Shown one piece after another: positions 7,053 to 15,398 of a stretch of DNA of 35,981 nucleotides. Source of the DNA: a virus; IMG/VR virus record IMGVR_UViG_3300044825_001732, positions 1 through 35,981 of that record. One strand, given 5' to 3'. Position 1 is the stretch's first letter. The number at the start of each line of letters is the position of its first letter. The notes under the pieces were generated by a model. It searched no databases. It saw nothing but the letters and a program-made list of their open reading frames with translations, and was not told the DNA's origin. A program made the position numbers and the translations under genes.

Positions 7053-10000
7053 TGGCAAAAATAGACACAAATAAATTTATACCACAAAATAGAACCGAAA
7101 ATAGAGGCTTATCTTCTCAGAGAGTTTCTGTTTCTTCTGGTGTTTCTTCTGGATCAACACCAAATATTAATCCTTCCGATGTCAAACCAGAAGAAAATGA
7201 AACCCAACCAAAGAAAACTTTATTGTCAGAAGTCATAGAGATTAGAAGAAATCTTCTATTGATTCTAAAGCTTGTTAAAGGTAATAATTCATTATTAAAA
7301 AAATCAGAAGAAAGACAAAGAAAAGAACAAGAGCAACAAAAATTTCAAGAGAAAGAACTGAAATCAGAAGAAAAGAAAAACAAACTGATTCCAGATTTTA
7401 AACCAACAGAATTTCCCAAGATGGGATTTTTGGATAGAATCAAACAGTTCCTTTTCTACACTGTACTTGGTGCTGCATTTACAAAATTTGGAAAGCACAT
7501 TCCACAAGTATTGGGATTACTTAAAAATTTAGGTCCAGCATTTACAACCTTTGAGAATATTACTGGAAATATTTTAAATGGTTTTGTGGATTTTGTTGGA
7601 TTTGGATACAAGGCATACGATAAAGTTAAGGAAATTATTGTAGGTATCAGTGGAGATGATACCGAAAAGAGATTACAAGAATTCGACAAACAATTTAATA
7701 CCTTTGCAAATCTAGCTATTATTGCTGGAATGACTGCTGCTGGTAGTGCAGATTTTAGTGGTGGGGGCGGAAAAAAAGAAAGACTAGGAGTTGACAAACA
7801 AACTGGACAGAGAGTCAGTAAAAGAGCACAGGCAAGATATCTGAATCAATATGGACAAGATGCTTATATTAAAAAGTTTGGAAAAAGAAGTTTTACTGGA
7901 TTAACCGGAAAAGCTCCTAGTAGATTTGCCGGAAGACTTGCTGGTAAGGCACTTGGAAAAGTTCCAATTATTGGTGGTCTTGTTGATTTTATTATCAGTA
8001 CAGTTATATTCAAAGAGAAACCAGGAAGAGCAGCAGCAAAGGCAGTTGGTGCTACAATTGGTTCTGCTCTAGGAACATTTGTTCCAGTTCCATTTGCTGG
8101 AACTATTCTTGGTGGTATTCTTGGTGATATTGTTGGTGGAGCACTTTATGATTCTTTGGTTGGTGGCGATAAACTTAAGGCAAAAGCTCAAGGTGGCCAA
8201 GCTACCAGAGGTGGAAAAAGAGTTTCTGCTCCAATCAAAAGAACCATTAAGCGAACAAGACCCAAACCAACAAAAATTAAACCACAAAAAACAATACCAG
8301 GAAAAGATGTCGGTGGAAGAGAAGAGATCAAAAAATTATTCACATCTCCTACGAATCCTAGACAAAAGAATCCACTTGGGACATTAGAAAATGCTTCCAA
8401 AAATTATAAAGAACGAGTTCCGTTGATCGGTGGCATTATGGGTGCTGCTATAGATTCGACAATGGGACAAAGACCAGATCCAACTACATTCAAAAGAATT
8501 GGAACTGGATTCGGACATTTGATTCAGAATGCAATCGATGCAGAAACGAATGGAACAATTGCAGGTATTCAAAATCAAATAGTTGGACTTGCTGCTGGTG
8601 GTATGGTACCAAGAACACTGTCAACCAATGAAAATATTGGGATGAAGATTGGTGAAAGTATTGGTAAAGCTCTTGAGGCTATGGTTAATAGTCAGGTCAA
8701 TCAAACACTACAATCAATTCGTCAGCAATTTACCAAAGAAGATTATATGGCCCCTGGTGGTGGGGCACCTGATGGTGGTGGGGGCGGAGCTGGTGGAGGA
8801 ATGTTACCCGGAGATGCGCCGCCAGAAGTAAAAGCTGCATTAGAAGCCATTGCCGGAGCTGAAGGTGGGTGGGATTCTGTCAATCCTGGTAAGGTAGTTA
8901 CTGGTCTTAGAAATATGACCATTGCTCAAGCGAGAGAAGTTGGAATGAATCAAAGAGCAATTGCTGGAAGTGGCGCATTAGGGAAGTTTCAGCAATTGCC
9001 CGTATACAATGGAGTTAATGTATTAAAACAAAGAGCTGAAGCTGCTGGACTCAATTATGAAAGAGATAAATTTAATGAAGAAAATCAAACAAAAATTGCG
9101 AGAGCTTATATAGCCGGAATTTATCCTGGAGGTGAAGCGCAGTTAATACAAGATGCAAGAAAAGATCCAATGATCTTAGCAAACAAATTAAAAGGAGTTT
9201 ATCCATCATTGCCAGGTGGCAGTCAACCAAATGTCCATACTTCAGGTTACTTGAGTAGATATCAACAATCACTAGAGAAATATAGAGTAACATTATCTCA
9301 CGGAAGAATACCAAAAGCTGATTATATAAAAGGAGTTGTTGATGAATCCGGAGAACCTGGATTTGATGTTACTTGGAAAGGAAATAATAATATTGCAATT
9401 CTCCCAGGAAAAGTGAAAGAAGTGGGGAAACTATATGGATCTGGATATGGAAATGTTGTAGTAGTTGAATCTATTGATCCAGTAAATGGGAAAAAAGTAG
9501 ATGTTTTATATTCTCACTTCCCTGATGGTGGAATATCAGTAGCCCCAGGACAACAAGTAAATACTGGCCAAGTTTTAGGTAGGATGGGAAAACCTGGGGA
9601 ACCTGGAATTGGAAATATAACAGGTCAACATGCTAGTATAGATTTTTATGAACCTAATAAAAATGTAAAATATTCAAGATGGCAAGGATTATCAAGAGAA
9701 ATTATTAATTCCGCAAAAACTGGAAGTAATCTTAGTAATCGGCCAACCCCAACTCCGAAACCAGATACTCGTCCATCATCGCCACCACCTGCTCAGGTTA
9801 GAACTAATCTAACTAGACCATCTTTGGATCTTAAAAGACATTCTGGATTAAAATTAAATCCGAAAACTGGACAATATGAAAAGGCATCACTAGCACCATC
9901 AACCTTACCAAACAGTGCTTCTGGATTAAACCAAGAAATTATTTATGGGGGAATCAAAGAAACTATAATAGCTAGGCAACTAATTTCCACACCGCAACTA

Positions 10001-10090
10001 ACTCCAGTTCCAACTGGTGGTGGTATAGTAAATAATATAGCAAGCACACAATCAGTTAATCAAACTCAAGCAACATTAGCCAACGCATAA
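7052..10090 (+). CDS. Second tape-measure-like tail protein with lysozyme-like and degenerate M23 domains, 1012 aa
   Basis: The layout repeats that of the upstream gene: coiled coil (about 55-115, LKKSEERQRKEQEQQ), then IKQFLFYTVLGAAFTKFGK (about 130-148), which aligns with IIRFIVFTLLGKAFVNFVK upstream. Further hydrophobic Gly/Ala stretches lie at about 305-320 and 330-370. After a Gly-rich hinge (about 565-590) comes a lysozyme-like domain (about 595-730) with AGAEGGWD (Glu604) and GSGALGKFQQLP. Residues about 755-885 look like a LytM/M23 domain: GEPGFD (D772), YSHF (H822) and GQHAS (H860). Two usual zinc ligands are replaced, giving E768 for His and S862 for His, so catalysis is doubtful. 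The C-terminus is Pro/Thr-rich. It overlaps gp27 by one base (TAATG). Confidence 0.7.
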   Translation: MAKIDTNKFIPQNRTENRGLSSQRVSVSSGVSSGSTPNINPSDVKPEENETQPKKTLLSEVIEIRRNLLLILKLVKGNNSLLKKSEERQRKEQEQQKFQEKELKSEEKKNKLIPDFKPTEFPKMGFLDRIKQFLFYTVLGAAFTKFGKHIPQVLGLLKNLGPAFTTFENITGNILNGFVDFVGFGYKAYDKVKEIIVGISGDDTEKRLQEFDKQFNTFANLAIIAGMTAAGSADFSGGGGKKERLGVDKQTGQRVSKRAQARYLNQYGQDAYIKKFGKRSFTGLTGKAPSRFAGRLAGKALGKVPIIGGLVDFIISTVIFKEKPGRAAAKAVGATIGSALGTFVPVPFAGTILGGILGDIVGGALYDSLVGGDKLKAKAQGGQATRGGKRVSAPIKRTIKRTRPKPTKIKPQKTIPGKDVGGREEIKKLFTSPTNPRQKNPLGTLENASKNYKERVPLIGGIMGAAIDSTMGQRPDPTTFKRIGTGFGHLIQNAIDAETNGTIAGIQNQIVGLAAGGMVPRTLSTNENIGMKIGESIGKALEAMVNSQVNQTLQSIRQQFTKEDYMAPGGGAPDGGGGGAGGGMLPGDAPPEVKAALEAIAGAEGGWDSVNPGKVVTGLRNMTIAQAREVGMNQRAIAGSGALGKFQQLPVYNGVNVLKQRAEAAGLNYERDKFNEENQTKIARAYIAGIYPGGEAQLIQDARKDPMILANKLKGVYPSLPGGSQPNVHTSGYLSRYQQSLEKYRVTLSHGRIPKADYIKGVVDESGEPGFDVTWKGNNNIAILPGKVKEVGKLYGSGYGNVVVVESIDPVNGKKVDVLYSHFPDGGISVAPGQQVNTGQVLGRMGKPGEPGIGNITGQHASIDFYEPNKNVKYSRWQGLSREIINSAKTGSNLSNRPTPTPKPDTRPSSPPPAQVRTNLTRPSLDLKRHSGLKLNPKTGQYEKASLAPSTLPNSASGLNQEIIYGGIKETIIARQLISTPQLTPVPTGGGIVNNIASTQSVNQTQATLANA

Positions 10091-11400
10091 TGGGATTATA
10101 TAATCAGGCAGTAACGAACTTTAATGTTACAAAATTCAGGATCCATTCGAATCGTAATGGAAAGTTTGCGGATATCACGCAGAAGGAAGGTCTTTTCGTA
10201 AACTTATATTATTACGAAAGTATTCTTGAAAATCAAATCAAAGCAACCGCAACCATTGCCGATACTGGATATTCAATTGAGGGCGATGGAAAATATGTTG
10301 GTTTAATTGAGGGACTCGATTTATCTGGTGGAGAAAAGGTTGAACTTCATATTGAAGATGGATATGGAAATCAACTAAGATTTTCAGACGAGAAAGTATT
10401 TCGCATAGGAAGAATCAGAAATAAAATAGAGCACACGCAGAATATGGTTTTTGTGATTGATCTAGTTACCAACGAATTTTTTAAAAATGAACTTGCAGAA
10501 ACTAGAGTTGACGAATCATTTGAAGGAAAAATATCAGACTCTGTTTATAGAATACTTAAAGATTTCTTAAAGACTCCTAAAGATCTTAACATTGAAGTCA
10601 CTGAAAATGAATATCCTTTTAATGCCCATATTGAGAAACCATTTTATAAATGCACTTCTTTAGGTAAAAGATGCATACCAGAGGGTGGAACTGAAACATC
10701 TGCAGGATTTTTCTTCTTTGAAACTTATGATGGATTTCAATTTAGATCGATCGAAAAGCTACTCGACGAAAGAAATGAATATAAAAAATACATTTACAAC
10801 AATACTACAGAATTACCTGTTGGATATGATGGCAAAATCTTACAAGCAACTCCAGTGATTAACATTGATGTCCAACAAAAAATGGCAATTGGTGCTTGGG
10901 GATCTCAGGTGAAAACTTATAATTATTTTGATACTGCGTACACAGAAAAAGAATTTTTAGCCCAAAGTGAAGGAGCAAAAGGAGTGAATCTTGCTGGATT
11001 TAACCTCCCATCTTTACCAGATGATATTATTGGAAAGCCAACAAGAATCATCAGTAAGATGCAACCTTATGGAATTAAACAGCCAATTGATAAAGAAAAA
11101 TCCAAAAAGAAAGATTATAATGTAGAATTTATTGCCGCTCAGGCGGCAAGTCGCTATAATCAACTTTTCACAATTGTGTTAAATATTGTAATAGCAGGAG
11201 ACTACTCTCATCGTGCTGGTGATTTGATTTATTGTGATTTTCCAGAATTAAGTTCCGATAGAACTCAAGTAGTAAGTGGTAAGAATAGTGGAATTTATAT
11301 GATTGCAAATCTCACCCAACAATTGGATCCTCGTGATGGTACATATACACAACTCACTTTAGTGAGAGATTCTTATGGTAGGAAACCATTTAAAAGATGA
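10090..11400 (+). CDS. 27: Baseplate hub subunit gp27
   Basis: At 436 aa it is slightly longer than T4 gp27 (391 aa). The N-terminus (VNLYYYESILENQIKATATI, IEGLDLSGGEKVELHI) is the first beta-barrel, typical for gp27 and related hub proteins. The middle has an EGKISDSVYRILKDFL helix, and the C-terminus has DYSHRAGDLIYCDFPEL followed by SGIYMIANLTQQLDPRDGTY, the second barrel that forms the torus. T4 gp27 is a trimer that links the six-fold tube to the three-fold gp5 spike. The gene overlaps the upstream gene by one base (TAATG) and the downstream gp5-like gene by four (ATGA), consistent with coupled translation and a fixed hub stoichiometry. Confidence 0.82.
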   Translation: MGLYNQAVTNFNVTKFRIHSNRNGKFADITQKEGLFVNLYYYESILENQIKATATIADTGYSIEGDGKYVGLIEGLDLSGGEKVELHIEDGYGNQLRFSDEKVFRIGRIRNKIEHTQNMVFVIDLVTNEFFKNELAETRVDESFEGKISDSVYRILKDFLKTPKDLNIEVTENEYPFNAHIEKPFYKCTSLGKRCIPEGGTETSAGFFFFETYDGFQFRSIEKLLDERNEYKKYIYNNTTELPVGYDGKILQATPVINIDVQQKMAIGAWGSQVKTYNYFDTAYTEKEFLAQSEGAKGVNLAGFNLPSLPDDIIGKPTRIISKMQPYGIKQPIDKEKSKKKDYNVEFIAAQAASRYNQLFTIVLNIVIAGDYSHRAGDLIYCDFPELSSDRTQVVSGKNSGIYMIANLTQQLDPRDGTYTQLTLVRDSYGRKPFKR

Positions 11401-13805
11401 CAAATAATCTTTTCGACACTCAAAAAATTGGAGATGATGTTAGGTGGTGGACGGGAATTATTGTAGATGATGTATCTTGGAAAGGAAATCAATTAGCTGA
11501 GAAGTGGTCTTCAATTGATCAACTTCCTGGTTGGGGAGCAAGATATAAGGTTAGAATTGTTGGTAAACATACTCAAAATAAAAACAAGTTACCTGATGAT
11601 AAACTTGAGTTATGTGAGGTTATGTATCCAGTCACTGCTGGAACAGGACATGGTGCAAGTTATCAAACATCAAATCTAAGACAAGGTTCTGTTGTTTTTG
11701 GAGTTTACAAAGACAGTGAAGGTAATGAACCTCTTATTATTGGGTGTATTGGTAATAATAGTCAAACTTATTTGAATGCAAAACAAAAGAATGGATTTGA
11801 TCCACTAAGAGGATTATCAACAACTCCACTATATTCTGTTCCAGTAGATCCTACTGGTGTTCCAAAATCTGCTGATGGGAAAACATCACCAACCATTGAA
11901 TCTGCGGTAGCGGATAAACAAACAAATATTGAAGACGATGCACAATCCAGAGACCAAGAGAGATTAACACCTATACCAACAACATCAACTTGCGAACCAA
12001 TAGAATTAACTGGAGTTGCTCTTACAATAAAAAATTTAATCCAAGATATTGAGAGAGTTAAAAAAGAAATCAATGATTGGAGATATAAACTTACAAACGA
12101 ATTAATCAGCGAGAATGGTCAAAAGTTTGGACTGCAAGAATATATTCAATATAAGGTTCAAAATGCTGCACAGCGTATATCTGGTTGGTTTAAAAATTTT
12201 ATTAATAAAATAAAGGAAAGAATAGATCAAAACATAGAGGGAGCTGCAAAGGAACTATACTATTTTCTTTTTCCATATCAAAGACAAAAAGGAAAAGAGG
12301 CACTTGAAAAATCAAAAAATTTGTTTAATTGTCTTATAAGAAAAATTATTAGTCAACTGATTTCAATGTTGACTAAGTTTTTATTGAGTGCTGTTGATCG
12401 TTTTATAAATGTTCCTTTATGTGCTGCTGAAAATATTCTTGCAGGACTTATCGGAAAACTTACCGGACTGATTAGTTCTGCACTTGATGCAATTATGGCA
12501 CCAGTAAATGCAATTTTGGGTGCCGCTGATCTGGTTGGAGATGTTCTACAAATAGTTAAAGATATTCTTACATTCTTATCTTGTGATGATCCACCAAACT
12601 GTTCTAAAATCAAAGAATGGAGTATCTATGATGGCCCAGGACAAGGATTAAATTTAGATATAAATTCTCTGTTCAATAAAGTAAAAACTTTTGCTTCTAA
12701 TGTCACACAATCGGTAAATCCGGATAATTTTGATTTTGATTTGGATTTTTCAGATGTCTTTAATAATCCTTGTAATGTTGGTGCGATTTTTTGTGGACCT
12801 CCTACAGTTGAATTTTTTGGTGGAGGTGGATCTGGTGCTGCAGGAAATGCAATTATAAGTGCTGCTGGAGAAATTATGGGAGTTGATATAACACTTCCTG
12901 GTTCAAGTTATACCTCAGCACCTTTTGTTAGATTTGTCGATCCCTGTGGTAAGGGTAAAGGTGCCGTTGGTAGAGCAGTTCTTGGAAGAGTTAATGATCC
13001 ATTGACATCAGGTGTATTGCCTACATTAAATGTAGAATCAACACAAACTCTTACACCAACACAAACTCCTACACCTACACCAACACCAACTGAAGGAGAA
13101 ACTACTATTGGAGTTGTTGGGGTAATTATGGATGATAATGGGAGTGGATATTTGTCAGCGCCTAATGGAGATCTTGGTGGAGATGGAAGAGTCTGGGCAG
13201 AAAAGGGCCAAACAACAGTACAACGAGAAGATGGAACATATGACAGACCTTATGTTCCTGGGGAAAATATAGAAATATTTCCTGGAGATTCTGTTAGACT
13301 TCCTAATGGAACAACAGAAGAACTAGGAAATGAGACTATTATAGGAGGAAAATATCAAATAGTAAATACACAAGGAACGATAACTGCACCAACACAAGCA
13401 CCAAGTGACTTTGTTAGAGGAGATTATCCTGGATTTGATGATGGTAAGTATCCAGTTATTCTTTATCTCTGTGGTCTTGAGATTGCAAACTCTGGATTTA
13501 ATTATACAGAAACAGATAAGATCGTAATAGAACCTTCAAATGGTGCGGTGGCAGTTCCTACCTTTGGTGCATTTGGAACTCTAGAAAGAGTTAGAATTAC
13601 ATCTGTTGGAGAAGGATTTAAAGAAGTTCCAAATATTTACATTGAAAGTGAAACAGGATTCAATGCAAAACTCACTCCAAGATTCTGTATAGATAGAGTA
13701 TCTGCAGATCAATTCAAAGAACCTGGAATACAGGATCAAATTATTTCTGTTGTTGATTGTGTTGGCAAAGCACCTGATGTAAATTTCTTTAGAGTTCCTC
13801 AATAA
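11397..13805 (+). CDS. 5: gp5-like baseplate hub/spike protein with OB-fold but no lysozyme domain, 802 aa
   Basis: Residues about 12-125 (DVRWWTGIIVDDVSWK, GWGARYKVRIVGKHTQ, LRQGSVVFGVYKDSEG, PLIIGCIG) form a gp5/VgrG-type N-terminal OB-fold that docks on gp27. No T4-lysozyme-like domain follows. Instead there is a helical, partly hydrophobic region (about 205-395, LLSAVDRFINVPLCAAENIL and AIMAPVNAILGAADLV), a CDDPPNC cysteine cluster near 395, and then beta-rich repeats of the GSSYTSAP/GSGYLSAP type (about 476-530, 575-600, 690-770). A Thr/Pro linker (PTQTPTPTPTPTEG) lies at about 552-566. The beta-helical spike tip appears to be encoded separately by the next gene. It overlaps gp27 by four bases and the next gene by one. 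Confidence 0.7.
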   Translation: MTNNLFDTQKIGDDVRWWTGIIVDDVSWKGNQLAEKWSSIDQLPGWGARYKVRIVGKHTQNKNKLPDDKLELCEVMYPVTAGTGHGASYQTSNLRQGSVVFGVYKDSEGNEPLIIGCIGNNSQTYLNAKQKNGFDPLRGLSTTPLYSVPVDPTGVPKSADGKTSPTIESAVADKQTNIEDDAQSRDQERLTPIPTTSTCEPIELTGVALTIKNLIQDIERVKKEINDWRYKLTNELISENGQKFGLQEYIQYKVQNAAQRISGWFKNFINKIKERIDQNIEGAAKELYYFLFPYQRQKGKEALEKSKNLFNCLIRKIISQLISMLTKFLLSAVDRFINVPLCAAENILAGLIGKLTGLISSALDAIMAPVNAILGAADLVGDVLQIVKDILTFLSCDDPPNCSKIKEWSIYDGPGQGLNLDINSLFNKVKTFASNVTQSVNPDNFDFDLDFSDVFNNPCNVGAIFCGPPTVEFFGGGGSGAAGNAIISAAGEIMGVDITLPGSSYTSAPFVRFVDPCGKGKGAVGRAVLGRVNDPLTSGVLPTLNVESTQTLTPTQTPTPTPTPTEGETTIGVVGVIMDDNGSGYLSAPNGDLGGDGRVWAEKGQTTVQREDGTYDRPYVPGENIEIFPGDSVRLPNGTTEELGNETIIGGKYQIVNTQGTITAPTQAPSDFVRGDYPGFDDGKYPVILYLCGLEIANSGFNYTETDKIVIEPSNGAVAVPTFGAFGTLERVRITSVGEGFKEVPNIYIESETGFNAKLTPRFCIDRVSADQFKEPGIQDQIISVVDCVGKAPDVNFFRVPQ
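13045..13093 (+). repeat. Thr-Pro linker microsatellite
   Basis: Imperfect ACACCAACA/CCTACA hexamer-type repeats encode a PTQTPTPTPTPT linker inside the gp5-like protein. The unit is in frame, so copy changes would only change linker length. Confidence 0.6.
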
Positions 13806-14467
13806 TGTCTAAACCACAAAATTACGATACCATAAGATATGGTAATAAAGATGGAGAAATAAAATTTGGACATATTACTGAGAACAATGAACTTGATTCT
13901 TTTATTGTAAGAAGTGGATATGAGTCAAATCATTATATTGAAATGTGTTCAACTGGAGCACCTCATAGAAAAAATGGAACGGTTTGTCGTTCTACTGGAA
14001 CCTTTCATGTCAAGGCAGGTGATACTGTAAATAGTGGAAAATCAGTGTCTGGTATTCCTTTACCAAATGCTCAACCTGAAAACTGTGGAATATTTTTTGA
14101 ATCTGTAGATGGTGATTTATGGCTTGGCGCACCCAATGCAAAGGTAAAAATCTGGGCAAGAGATATTGAACTAATTGCAACTGGATATAATGGAAGCACT
14201 GGATCTATTACTCTTTCGGCAAACGAAAAGGTCAATATAGAAGCACCTTATGTTAATGTAAAAGGAAGTACAGCGGTAAAAATTGTTTCAGAAGACACTG
14301 TAAACATATTAGGCCAAACAATATTAAATTGCTATGGGGGTCTTATAGATTTTGCGGATGGCGCATCAACTGCATTGGCAGGAGTTCCCAAAAGAGCAAC
14401 AAAACCTTGTTCATCTAATACATTAAATGAAACATTACAAATTTTGAGAAGTAAATTGGGAGGATGA
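13805..14467 (+). CDS. Beta-repeat spike protein, probably the detached gp5 C-terminal needle
   Basis: The 220-aa product has an N-terminal domain (HYIEMCSTGAPHRKNGTVCR) followed by regular short beta repeats: DLWLGAPNAKVKIWARDIEL, GSITLSANEKVNIEAPYVNV, AVKIVSEDTVNILG. Such V-x-I/A-x-x-V-x-I spacing is typical of the intertwined triple beta-helix of gp5 and VgrG spikes. The gene follows the gp5-like OB-fold gene with a TAATG overlap, so I infer that it completes the spike as a separate chain. No PAAR tip motif is evident. It ends with tandem stops (TGA TAA), which also carry the ribosome site of the next gene. Confidence 0.6.
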   Translation: MSKPQNYDTIRYGNKDGEIKFGHITENNELDSFIVRSGYESNHYIEMCSTGAPHRKNGTVCRSTGTFHVKAGDTVNSGKSVSGIPLPNAQPENCGIFFESVDGDLWLGAPNAKVKIWARDIELIATGYNGSTGSITLSANEKVNIEAPYVNVKGSTAVKIVSEDTVNILGQTILNCYGGLIDFADGASTALAGVPKRATKPCSSNTLNETLQILRSKLGG

Positions 14468-14471
14468 TAAT

Positions 14472-15398
14472 TTGAAAACGCCAGACTTATATGTAGAAAA
14501 AAGATTATTTGTTGGATGTGGAGATCCTGTTGGACTTGGTATAGGTCCAACTGAAATTAGAGGATCTGCATACATTGAAGGACCAATGATTGTTGGTAAT
14601 CCTTTAACATATCCTACTGCAGAAGCAAACTTGATGGTTGCTCGCTGTGTTAATGTTGATGCACTTACGCCACCACCACCATCTATCTTTAAGGTCTCTT
14701 CCAAAACTTTACCGCCAACTCCTATTGATGTGATGTTGGGGGACATTGCTGGTCCAGTTGGAATAAACATAAACTCTTTGGTAATTAGTATTTCAAATCA
14801 AACATCTATTGTTATTTCTTCCCCAAGTACTAATGGATATGGGATATTAACCTGGACTGGATCAAAGACTTTAACTGGGGCAGAAGTAATTACTGCAGCA
14901 AAAGCAGCAATTGGTGCAGAAGCAAGGTCAGATGCTAAAGTTTTTAATGGAATAGTGACTGTAAATGGACTACTTAAAACTGATATATGTAAAGCTGAAC
15001 TTGGCACATTCGCAAATGTTGCTGCTCCGTTTAAGCAGTTTGATATACCACACCCAACAAAACCAAACCACCGGTTAGTACATACTTGTTTAGAAGGTCC
15101 TGAAATTGGTGTTTACTATAGAGGAAAACTTATAGATAGTACGACGATAGAACTCCCAGAATACTGGAGAGGTCTTGTTGATTCAGAGACAATTACAGTT
15201 AATCTAACTCCACATGGTTGTTACCAAGAATTATTTGTAAAAGCAATTGAGTGGGGAACTAAAGTGATTATTCAGAACAATTCGGGTGGTTCAATAAATT
15301 GTAGTTATGTTGTTTATGGGAAAAGAAAAGATGTTCCAGACTTGGAAGTTGAATATGAAGGAACTGAAATGAGAGGTAAACAAAGTGGCACTAACTGA
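14472..15398 (+). CDS. Virion structural protein with cyanophage-type FDIPHPTK C-terminal domain, 308 aa
   Basis: The best start is TTG at 14472, eight bases after a strong GGGAGGA ribosome site; no ATG is suitably placed. The N-terminal half (MKTPDLYVEKRLFVGCGDP) is fibre-like, with VNGLLKTDI near residue 165. Residues about 190-293 hold FDIPHPTKPNHRLVHTCLEG, then IELPEYWRGLVDSETITVNL and NCSYVVYGKRKD. This domain recurs in structural proteins of marine T4-like phages, but I know no assigned function. A shorter copy is encoded at 16805-17059. It is likely part of the spike or short fibre region. It overlaps the next gene by 14 bases. Confidence 0.65.
   Translation: MKTPDLYVEKRLFVGCGDPVGLGIGPTEIRGSAYIEGPMIVGNPLTYPTAEANLMVARCVNVDALTPPPPSIFKVSSKTLPPTPIDVMLGDIAGPVGININSLVISISNQTSIVISSPSTNGYGILTWTGSKTLTGAEVITAAKAAIGAEARSDAKVFNGIVTVNGLLKTDICKAELGTFANVAAPFKQFDIPHPTKPNHRLVHTCLEGPEIGVYYRGKLIDSTTIELPEYWRGLVDSETITVNLTPHGCYQELFVKAIEWGTKVIIQNNSGGSINCSYVVYGKRKDVPDLEVEYEGTEMRGKQSGTN

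Noticed and set aside
8079-8387. 102-aa plus-strand frame with a hydrophobic, membrane-like start
   Set aside because: It lies out of frame entirely inside the 1012-aa tape-measure-like gene, in a Gly/Ala-rich stretch that yields Leu/Val in the shifted frame. No ribosome site.
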